The position numbers and the translations under genes were made by a program. From contig NW_004955518.1 in NCBI RefSeq assembly GCF_000276665.1, forward strand, positions 2,154,753 through 2,218,752: DNA of 64,000 nucleotides. Direction: 5' to 3'. This document shows positions 47,266 through 56,085 of this stretch, piece after piece. Under the pieces are notes generated by a model that was given only the letters and a program-made list of their open reading frames with translations, had not been told where the DNA came from and ran no database searches. Source of the stretch: Chinchilla lanigera (Eukaryota; Chordata; Mammalia; Rodentia; Chinchillidae). Every line of letters begins with the position of its first letter. Positions within the stretch are counted from its first letter, which is position 1.

Positions 47266-47457
47266 ATGGAGAAACCCCTGGGAATATATACCATGCAACG
47301 GGTCACTCTTGCTCCTGCCATTGAGAACCAGAAAGGTCCAGAGTCAGAGGAGGAGCAGCTGTTGAACAAGGACCCGGAGAACATGAGAATGCAGACTAAG
47401 CCTGAGGAGTCAGAGGTCCTGTGGACTGGGGTCATGAGAGCCACTCGGAAGCTGTAA
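47266..47457 (+). CDS. short open frame in the composite element, unknown
   Basis: From an ATG at 47266 the frame encodes about 63 residues (MEKPLGIYTMQRVTLAPAIE near the start, then an acidic stretch with SEEEQLLNKDPENMRM). The larger open frame begins at 47197. I recognise no domain. The acidic middle and position after a CpG-rich leader would fit a degraded ORF1-like or host-derived segment, but translation is not supported. Confidence 0.2.
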   Translation: MEKPLGIYTMQRVTLAPAIENQKGPESEEEQLLNKDPENMRMQTKPEESEVLWTGVMRATRKL

Positions 47458-47689
47458 ACCAGGAAGACCTTGCACAATACCTGCAGAGACTCCCTGGAAA
47501 CCATTCTTCCCCTGACAGTACAGGCTGTGGTGGAGCTCCGGAGAAGTGTGCAGCAGGATTCCTGCTGCCTGTGCTGACAGTTGGGGACAGGACACTAACT
47601 GGTTGTGGGGTCCCAATGCGATGGGAGGCTGGAGAGAAAACACTATAAAAAATGGCTTTCGCCCCAGATGGCTCATTTGATTTTTGACA

Positions 47690-48185
47690 ACCCTTAGGCT
47701 GTAACTACTTGTTATATCCTTCTTGCGTATCTCTGTCTTCCTGAGAAACCACTTTGAAGATACCACCATGTATTACAGCAACCATTGATATTTTCCTACT
47801 AATCTAGCCATAACTCTGTAATGTTTGTATTGTTCCTATCCTATTTCATAAGTGGATGCATGCCTATTATTACGTGTTTCCTACAACAACCATTGAGAAA
47901 AGTTAATGATTATTCAACAGGTCACTCATGTATAGCTCTATTTATTTTCTTTAGAAGCCACTTTGAAGATACCAAAGTGTAGTACAACAACTATTGAGAA
48001 TCTCCTACCTCTTTTGTCTGTAACTCACTATTATTTGTCTATTTGTTTTCCTGAGAAACTATCTTGTAGATAACAATATGTAAAACAATAACCATTGATA
48101 GTTTCCTACCACTTTGTCTGTAATTTGGTAACCCCCCCTATTATTATGTTATCCTTCTTTTACTCTTTAAAATTAAAAAAAAAGG
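47690..48185 (+). repeat. L1 3' UTR tandem units in the composite element
   Basis: Units of about 100 bases start near 47740, 47950 and 48050. Each has TTCCTGAGAAAC-like, then TTGAAGATACCA or TTGTAGATAACA, then ACAACCATTGA and TTTCCTACC. A part unit is at about 47876-47905. They are homologous to 2960-3480 in the plus-strand L1. Confidence 0.7.
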
Positions 48186-48197
48186 TAGTGTGAGGGA

Positions 48198-49425
48198 CAG
48201 AAACAGCTGGATTGCATTAAAAGGCACATGCATCCCCACTCTACCACCTGCCTTACCTGTACTGATATGTACCAGATTATTTTTGAGTGACCTATCTCTA
48301 GCCCCCAGCTTTTCCTTCACTTTCCTCCAGCACCTAGAACAATGACAACCACACAGAAAGAACTCAAGAAATGTGAGCCACTTACAATAAAATGTATTCA
48401 ATTCAAAATGCTTCCATCATACTCCCCCAGCTATTGCTCCAACCTGTCATTCTCCCCCTGAGCACTTCTGTATCCTTTCTCCTCCCTAAACTCACACTGA
48501 ATCTCTTCGTGTTTCCCCACTGAGATGGATTACTTAATTCCAGACCTCCATGCACATGGCTGATGCAGCCAAATGTTGGTGCAGTGTGGGGTGCAATTCC
48601 CTGGCTGTCTCTCAGCATGGTCCTAGAAGCTGGGTCAAAATTGTTATCCAAGCCATAGTTCAAGATGTTTTTAACACTTTTTCCCCTTGCTTTTCTTGCT
48701 CAGTCTGTTCACTTGAAATTTTATCTTTATCTATAAGACAGACAGGAAGGACTTATGAAGTCCCTAGACCGGAAACTCTTTAAAAAGAGCTATTCATTTT
48801 TTATTTTGTATTTTTAGCCTCCAGCAGAGACTATGGCACAGAGCAGGGTTCTGAGTAAAGACAAATGTGGATAAAAAGAAAAACAATGTGTTTGACATAG
48901 GCAAAGCAGGAGATAAAGAACCACTAGACTAAGAACAGGTCAAGGTAACAAGTTAACTATAGCTACCAATCTCAGATCACTCCAGTTTGTTTGCCTACCT
49001 GTGTTATCTGATTCACTAGCCTGATCATCTCTTTTCTCATCTATGAAAAGTAATTTATAATATGCACCTTATTGTTAATGGGTACAACCCTTAGGCAAAC
49101 AGAGCAGCACTTGGCAGCAAAGCATAAAAATATTTAAGAACTCAGTGATTCCAGTCTTAGGAGTTCATTTTAAGGAACTCAACAAAAACACAACTGTTTC
49201 GGGCTTGAAGTTCACTCAGAATTCTGTTCAATAACAAAATATCTAACATTACTTGACATACACAATAAGGAAATAATTGTTCAGCTATAATATTTAAGTG
49301 TGATGGGCTATTCTCCAACAATAAAAATTAATATTTATGAAGATTAAATATGCAGAGCTATCATCCTCAGTGCTGCTAACTATTCCTTTTAAACCAAATC
49401 TGTTCTTATTGTTGCCCTACTCAAA
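48198..49425. other. unique sequence with an L2/MIR-like tail
   Basis: At about 48715-48870, ACTTATGAAGTCCCTAGACC and ACTATGGCACAGAGCAGGG resemble an L2/MIR 3' end. Nothing else is recognised. Confidence 0.4.
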
Positions 49426-49489
49426 ATTATTCAATGTTTGGAAATTCAGGGGTAGGATTTCTGGGTCATATGATTAAAAACATGTAAAG

Positions 49490-49565
49490 GAGCAGGGGAA
49501 TATAGTTCAGTGGCACAAGTGCCTGCCTGGCAAGCTCAAGGTCCTGAGTTCAATTCCCAGTAGCA
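49490..49565 (+). mobile_element. ID SINE with microsatellite tail
   Basis: GAGCAGGGGAATATAGTTCA begins the copy, then CCTGCCTGGCAAGCTCAAGG and CCTGAGTTCAATTCCCAGT. The GGTACC ending has decayed to AGTAGC. Its tail passes into (ATATAG)n. Confidence 0.85.
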
Positions 49566-49772
49566 AATATAGATATAGATATAGATATAGATATAGATAT
49601 NNNNNNNNNNNNNNNNNNNNNNNNNNNNNNNNNNNNNNNNNNNNNNNNNNNNNNNNNNNNNNNNNNNNNNNNNNNNNNNNNNNNNNNNNNNNNNNNNNNN
49701 ATATAGATATAGGTATAGGTATAGGTATAGGTATAGATATAGATATGTGTATATATAATATATATATAACAT

Positions 49773-49802
<30 letters not shown>
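49566..49802. repeat. (ATATAG)n and (TAGA)n repeats with an assembly gap
   Basis: Hexanucleotide ATATAG units lie on both sides of a run of 100 N (49601-49700), followed by GGTATA variants, a TA-rich stretch and seven TAGA units. A run of exactly 100 N is often a placeholder for unknown size. Confidence 0.95.
49601..49700. other. assembly gap (100 N)
   Basis: One hundred undetermined bases lie inside the hexanucleotide repeat. The true length is not shown. Confidence 0.99.
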
Positions 49803-49803
<1 letters not shown>

Positions 49804-50596
49804 GTAGATATGAATTTGCCAAGCTGTTTTTCTAAAGTGGAAGAATCATGTTACTGTTCCACCAGCAGGATGTGAGCACCTGTCTCTTCATGCCCTTACT
49901 AGCATTTGTTACAGTCTTTTTCATTTAAGTCATGCTAATATGTGTGTACTGTTGTCTCAAAATAGTTTAAACTCACATTTCTTGATAACTAATGATGTTG
50001 GGCATCTTTTCTTGTGTTTATTAGACCTTTATATATTCCCAAGAGACATAAAAACTCCTTTCTAAAGATTTCACCTTTATGTACAAAATTTTTTGTACAT
50101 AAGTGATCATGGCAACTTTATTTATAACAATCCCAAACTAGTAATCCAAATATGATTAGCAAATGGATGGATACAGACATTGTGGTATCTCATACAATAG
50201 AATTTTGTTCAGCAATCAGAAAAAAGGAACTGATACACCCAAAGACTTGGATGACCCTCAGGAACATTATACTGAATGACACCCAGTTGTGAAGGAGGAC
50301 AGACTTCATGCTTCTACCACTACAAAATTCTAGTATAGCAGGGTTATTCTAATATGGCTGAGAGACACTCTGGTTTCTCTTCAGATCGTATAAATCTTTT
50401 GCCTTTTACTAATATGGCTGAGATCAGAGGTAGCCTAGGGGAAGGTGTTCAGGCAGATACTGATGGGCAAGGGGACCAGGAACTTTTGCAGGGGATGGGA
50501 GTATTCCGAATCTTAATTGATTACCAGGTATATATTGCCTGTCCAAACTCATTAAACTGCACACTTAAAATGTGTGCATTGTTTGCTTATAAAAAT

Positions 50597-50704
50597 GCCT
50601 CAATAGGGGCTGGGGATTTAGCTCAGTGGCACAGCACCTGCCTGGCAAGCACAAGGTCATGAGTTCGATTCCTGGTACCAGAAAAAAAAAAAAAAGCCTC
50701 AATA
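50597..50704 (+). mobile_element. ID SINE with intact promoter boxes
   Basis: The body is 50606-50682, followed by a pure A run. TAGCTCAGTGG fits the pol III A box and GAGTTCGATTCC the B box, both intact. GCCTCAATA is repeated at 50597-50605 and 50696-50704. It looks the youngest ID in the window and interrupts the end of the L1M. Confidence 0.93.
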
Positions 50705-50740
50705 AATTTGATTTAAAAAGAAACAAATATTCAAGTGTTC

Positions 50741-53335
50741 CTTATTGCTTTTTATATTCATTTTATGTTTTTAATTCCTAGCACAGAACTTGGTATGTTA
50801 CTTAGTACAAAAGATGATCAATATGTATGGTGAAAGTTTAATTTTTTAATGTATTACAGTAAAAGACACGTTAGCATTAATCTTCCTCAAAATATTTCCG
50901 TTCGCTTTGAACATACTTATCATGTCACTGTTTCCATTTTCTGAAGCAGTTTTAGAAGTCTTTTGTGAGTGTTCATGGAGTGTGATCAATAATACAGTGA
51001 ATGCTGCTGCTGAGTGCCATCCAATGGAAAGACAGGCCTCTGAAAATATAACAATAAGGCCCTGTCCACTTTATCCATGGGACTCTGGCTCCATGCCACT
51101 TCTAGCTCTTCCCTAAAGTCAAAACGACCATGGAAGGTAAACATTTTGAATCAATTTGGGATGAGGCAGCCACAACAGCAGAACTAAAGACACAACAGAG
51201 AACTTCCAGAAAATGACAAGAATGATGGAGGTAAAAGCATTTGAAGTGAGGGGAAGTATTTTGAGAGGGATTAATGGCAACATGTGTTTTACTGTAATTT
51301 ATCTTTAAAAATTAGTTATCCACTGTATTTTTTATCATACCATATAAATGCTGAAAGACTGAATGGACTGATGAATGCCTTTTGTACCTCAGAGGAATGC
51401 AACAAGGATCAAGTGAGATAAGGGGTGCGACTGCTCCACTCTATTATTTGAGGGTTTGATTTGGCACCAGTATGGTGTGTCACCAAGACTGTGCCCTCTA
51501 TGAACCGCCACCTCCATCCCAGTTCCTAGCTTGGAACCAGGATGACAAACTTTCCATGCGCAGCTCCTGAGAGCACCTCAAGAGGCGATCAAAAGGAGCT
51601 TGACACTGCTGTACAGCTGAGTTGGCAGACGGTAGATAGCTCTAGCCTCAGTGTGCAGTAGCGCACCTCGGACCGTAGCTCTTCCTTTGTGCAACGTATT
51701 TCCCCAGCCCATAGAAGTGTTGCTAACTGACCGATGTAACCTAAGTGACCTTCATTTCAGAGCACATCTGTTTTCCTCGGATATACACTCTTGTCCCTGA
51801 AGGTCCTGACAAGTAAATGTCACAATTAGTGCCTAGGCAGGTGCAACATAGGGTGGCCGCCACTCAGAGACTTTCTTGGCCATTTACTTGATGACATGGA
51901 GCTGGAGCAGCCACTTTCCATGATTGTGATCCATTTTTCCACTCTGGCTGGAGCTCTAATGAAATTGACTGGAGCTCTGACAAACTCCCCTCCGTGTCAT
52001 CACCCCATCACTTCACCCACATGCCTCTCCAGCCCTCGTTTTACCCTGGCCCTGCTAGCTCACGTGCAGGCTCCCTGGAGGCAAAGAGGCACCCTGCCTG
52101 AAGTCACTTTCTTGAATGAAGGGAATGAAGACCTTTCCCACTTTATTGATCTTTGCTTTCTTTTCTTTTAAATGTGCACATTCTTTTATCTTCACCAGAG
52201 TTAATGAGAAAGCCATATGCCCTCCCATCCTGCCACAGGTCATTGGCACTGTCTTTCACTGAAGGTCAATCTGGCAAAGTCATCTGCAGCAAAAAACTTC
52301 CAACTAGTCGGTGCTCGAAGGTGAGCAGGTGAACTTCTGGAGTGGAGAATGGGAAGAGGCTAATAAAAGGAGAGAACAGTGTGAAATCTAGGGTTAGGCT
52401 TCAAATCCTTCTACCAATTCCGAAGGAAAGATTCCTTTCATTCATTTATTTGATCTATAATCTGGCTAGACCTATGGTCTGCTGCAAAATTGCCAACTCT
52501 GGCCTCATCTGTGACTTAGGCCCAGGACTCTGGCCTATTAGGGTCTCCAAAGTCTCTCAACACCAGCTTTGGCTTATCCTGGAGAGCAATGCTTTGTGAG
52601 CATTCAAATCCACAAGAGTTGAAATGTGGTACTTTTGGGAGTGAGTCAAGAGACGGAATGGCCATTATCAACAATCTGCCCTCTGAAAAGTCTGGTCCAT
52701 GTGAACAAACAACCTCACATGCTGTGAGTGGGGAAAGAAGGGTTGGAATGTTCGCTCATATTTTCCTAAAATATCCAGTGAACCATGAACCTAAACTCTA
52801 CACCTGAGGCAAACTGGGAATTGCTATTTTAACAAAGCATAACTTGGAAAACAGTCTGCACATGTGCTGTATCTTGGGCCAGCCCCAAAGAGATTCCTGG
52901 CAGCTTGCTATGGGTGACTAATGTTCAAGTTAAAATCAGAAAGTGTTTACCAACCACAGCCTCGCTGAGGGTGGAGGGCAGACTTCTCACCTGCCCTCAG
53001 GGCTCACTCTAACACGCCGTGCCCTGTGGGATCCGAGGGATGTGCTCTTCCAAGCACACCGCACAGCTTCTAAGACGCTCATCAGTGTTACTGTCTGATC
53101 TACCCTTGCTCCGTTTAGTCCACTGGTCTAACTCTCGCATGGGAAGGCAAGAGAGGGATGTGCAGCATAAGACAGGAAATGCACCCGTGTGCTCACCGCG
53201 TCTTTGACGCTCCTCCCTCAGTACGGGCCTGTTGGGGAATACCGAGATGACTAACCCACAGCTGAATGAGGGCAGATATAAAAACAAATAATTAAAATAA
53301 TGCAGGCAAGTGCTGAATAAGGTTTGTACTGAGTG
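50741..53335. other. unique sequence, nothing recognised
   Basis: No repeat, RNA gene or exon is recognised in these 2.6 kb. Confidence 0.45.
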
Positions 53336-53965
53336 CTATGAGAACACGAAGGAGATAATTAATGTCAATAGCGGTCAGGGACGGTTTTGTAGAGGGTGAC
53401 CTCGGCATCATAGCTGAACAGGTAAGTTGGAATGCTCAGTATGAGAGGGGAGGGAAGGCCTTCTAGGCAAGGGGAACAGCAGGGGCAAACACACGAGGGT
53501 GCAAAAGTCCCCCAAAAGTGTGCTGTGTCGGGAGCACAGGTTAAGTGGGAGAAAGTGGGTAAATATGTGACTGACGTGCGGGCTGAGGTCAGATACGAAG
53601 GTGTGCAGTGTTACAATGGAGTCTGGACTCAATTCTCCAGCTGATTAGAGAAACAACTGAGGCTGTTCAGCAGGGCCGTGATTGACAAGACTTTAGAAAG
53701 ACACTGTCAGGCAGCAAGCAAAGTGGAGAGTGAAGGTCAGACTGAGTAAGACAACAAAACCTGAAATACGTTAACGCGGTGACAATGAAGAAGGGAGTCA
53801 GATTCGAGGTCTTCAGACAATCAGCACTTGTGGCTAATTAGTTCTGTTGAATAAAGCAGGAAGAGAATGAGGGATGATTCTAAGATTTCCTACTTGGGCA
53901 ACTAAGTCCCTGACAATGGTGATAACTGAACAGGGAAACTGAGCACAGGAGGCCTGCACATAGAA
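53336..53965 (+). mobile_element. long ancient mammalian repeat, family not named
   Basis: The order is characteristic of a well-known ancient repeat: GAGTGCTATGAGAACACGAA, TCAGGGACGGTTTTGTAGAG, AAGGCCTTCTAGGCAAGGGG AACAGCAGGGG in sequence, TCTGGACTCAATTCTCC, GATTGACAAGACTTTAGAAA, and GGATGATTCTAAGATTTCCT with TTGGGCAACTAAG. I cannot say with certainty whether it is L2-class or LTR-class. Further pieces appear at 55960-56080. Confidence 0.6.
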
Positions 53966-54009
53966 GCCTGGGAACTGGACCCAGTTCATCTAAAACATTT
54001 ACAGTTCAA

Positions 54010-54165
54010 GCCGGCAAGGTGGCTCACCTGGAATCCTAGCACTCAGGAGGCTGAGGCAGAAAGATCACCACAAGTCTGAGGCCAGCCTGGGGTATATAGA
54101 GAGCTCCAGGCTAGCCTGAACTACGTAGGCAGGCCTTGCCTCAAAACATGAAATAAAATGTGTAC
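54010..54165 (+). mobile_element. B1-type SINE
   Basis: The head GCCGGCAAGGTGGCTCACCT is followed by AGCACTCAGGAGGCTGAGGC, TCTGAGGCCAGCCTGGGGTA and GGCTAGCCTGAACTACGTAG, which is the internal duplication of B1. The tail is short and mixed. No clear target duplication is seen, so it is older than the B1 at 18351. Confidence 0.88.
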
Positions 54166-55275
54166 ACTACAGTAATAAGATATTGAAAAAACTAGGTAAA
54201 GATGGTCACTTTTATTAGACACAATTTTAAAATCAGCTACTACAAAAGTAACTCTTTTGTCATCGTGAGTACCATTAGGTTTGTGTTTTTTAAGTATGCA
54301 GGTGAATGCCAGGGTTGAAGCAAGGCCTTGTCCTGCTCTTTGCAGTTCTCCCAGGGAATGCTGGCAGCAGAGACAGAGGAGCAGCAAAGACCTTTGTCCC
54401 CGTACTGAACTGTTTCCATACTACTGAGCGCTGGTGCCAGCAGGGTAGAGGAGAGAGTCACAGCAATGAACATGCAGGCCCCAGGATGGTCACTGTGAGT
54501 GCCCAGGAGGGACTGAAGCGCCAGCGGGTGCGGTCATCCCAAGAGCAGATTTGGAGGGCAGAGGAAGGGACAAGATGGTACAGGAAGACTCTATCCAACC
54601 TAAAACCAGTGGCCAAAATCTCAGAGTTACTTGGTCTTTTCCTCTAACCTGAGTAGCTCCAGAAAGCAGTGACTCTCAGGTATAGGGCTAATTATACTCT
54701 ACACAATCAGCCACCCTTGATGACCACATTCCCAGAGATGGATAACCTTGGCTGTGAGTGGAGAGAAGTCCCTGTCTGTCATCTATGAGGCTTCAGTCTG
54801 AGAATCTAAAATGTGAACGTCTAAATGCTATGAGGGGAGCACAAATGTTTCGAGCAAAAGATGCAGAGAGCAGGGACTAAGACAACCTGAAAAAAAGAGA
54901 CATACCCAGGATAGTGGCAGGGACGGAACTTCCTGGAAGTGGTGAGAGGTGGTGGGTAATGAGTGGACAGGTTTTCTCCTGGCAGAGAGGGCAGAGAGGA
55001 TATTCTGGAAGTGTATCACAGAGTCGCATGAGACGAAAAGCAGGAGCACAAAAGCATCGAGTGGATTTCCAATCATGAAAGAAGTTCCAGCCTGGTGGAC
55101 AGGAGTGTTCTTCCTGGTGAGAGGTGAGGCTGGGAGGAGCACTGGCTGAGATTCCAGAGGGCTGTGCATAGCAAACAGAGTAGATGGGGTTTCTACGTAG
55201 CTAACAGAAAGCTAGCTTGGGGTTTTGAACATAGTTTTGACTTTTAAGAATGATCATTTTAGCAGTGTTGTCTGA
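54166..55275. other. unique or highly diverged sequence
   Basis: A frame of 113 residues at 54306-54647 has no domain. Some of this may be continuing ancient repeat, but I cannot show it. Confidence 0.4.
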
Positions 55276-55278
55276 GAT

Positions 55279-55300
55279 AGAGGATAGATAGATAGATAGG

Positions 55301-55352
<52 letters not shown>
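55279..55352. repeat. (TAGA)n microsatellite
   Basis: About 18 GATA/TAGA units with one GGTA variant, then GAAAGACAGACAG. The minus-strand YLSIYLSI frame is an artefact. Confidence 0.95.
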
Positions 55353-55646
55353 AAGACAGACAGAAGAGAAAGGGTGAAAGAGAGAGAGAACAGGGAACCA
55401 CTAAAAGATAAGGGAGGAACATTACTTTCATTAAGCCAAGTGCAGAAATAAGCCCATTTTTACATAACTTCATGTGAAAGGGCTTATTGTTTTCACTTTA
55501 AAGTTGTCTAAAGAGAATGTGAGAGAGTTTAAAAAGAATGCTCCTGTGGGTGACAAAACCAAGAAGCACACCCAGTCCTACTAGATTTCTAAGCCGATGT
55601 TTTCTTATACTGAACAAGAGAATGGTACTACAGAGCTAGGTAAAGG

Positions 55647-55826
55647 AGAATGCTTCTCAGCCCTGGCTGTACATTAAATCCAGATGAGCTTTCCAAAATC
55701 ATACGACCCAGTCCATACTTCCGTGCAGTTAACTCAGGACATCCAGGAGCAGAACCCTGAACTACTACTTGTTCAAACCTCCCCAGGTGATTCTGGTGTA
55801 CAGCCAAGTTTGAGAACACAGTTGGA
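55647..55826 (+). mobile_element. MER5A-like hAT-Charlie element
   Basis: The left end ATGCTTCTCAGCCCTGGCTG and the right end CCAAGTTTGAGAACACAGTT are near-inverted, and CAGGTGATTCTGGTGTACAG is the MER5 'CCAGGTGATGCTGATGC' block. About 180 bases is the usual MER5A length. It has no coding capacity. Confidence 0.75.
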
Positions 55827-55959
55827 AACACTGTTGCAAAGGAAGACCTGATAACAGTTGGCTAGCAAACAGGAAAACAGCAAGAGCAGAAGGAACAGTG
55901 GTGACTTCAAGACTTTTGACTTGGGTAAAATCAGAAAGGGATACTAGTGAAGAAATGAG

Positions 55960-56085
55960 AAATTTACATTTCTAGCCATTTACTTTACCATCACAATGTG
56001 GCATCCAGGTGGAAATGCCAGCAGATGTCTGGCAAAGTGAGCCAGAAGTTTCAGAGGAGTCAAGGACACATCAAGGTCAACATCT
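55960..56085 (+). mobile_element. continuation of the ancient repeat at 53336
   Basis: GTGGCATCCAGGTGGAAATG and CCAGCAGATGTCTGG followed by GAGCCAGAAGTTTCAGAGGA match the later part of the same ancient repeat ('GACATCCAAGTGGAGATGTC'). Confidence 0.45.

Larger units (their letters stand above)
46978..48197 (+). mobile_element. composite L1-tailed retro-insertion, unclassified
   Basis: TAGTGTGAGGGA is repeated at 46978-46989 and 48186-48197, framing an insert of about 1.2 kb that ends in TTTAAAATTAAAAAAAAA. The 5' part (46990-47170) is GC-rich and CpG-rich (CCTCGGGCGGGGAGTGCC, GTAAGCGCCCGAAAGGAG), unlike anything else in the window. The middle carries a short open frame. From about 47690 the sequence is L1 3' UTR of the local lineage: tandem units and the TACTCTTTAAAATT...A tail as at 3460-3483. 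No ORF2 is present. It could be an internally deleted or spliced L1, an SVA-like composite, or a processed transcript chimera. Confidence 0.75.
49428..50740 (+). mobile_element. L1M insertion with inverted 5' segment (twin-priming structure)
   Basis: The first part, about 49450-50025, reads on the minus strand (rc of GGATTTCTGGGTCATATGAT to TTCTTGTGTTTATTAGAC). The second part, from about 50026, reads plus: TATTCCCAAGAGACATAAAA, GTACATAAGTGATCATGGCA, TTTTGTTCAGCAATCAG, then the 3' end AACTCATTAAACTGCACACT. In L1 coordinates the first ends where the second begins. Candidate flanking duplication: TATTCAATGTT (49428) and TATTCAAGTGTT (50728). An ID and microsatellite interrupt the first part, another ID the end. 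Confidence 0.75.

Noticed and set aside
50606..50690. tRNA gene suggested by A and B boxes
   Set aside because: The sequence is a tRNA-derived ID SINE with an A tail and target duplications, repeated across the window. It lacks a complete cloverleaf.
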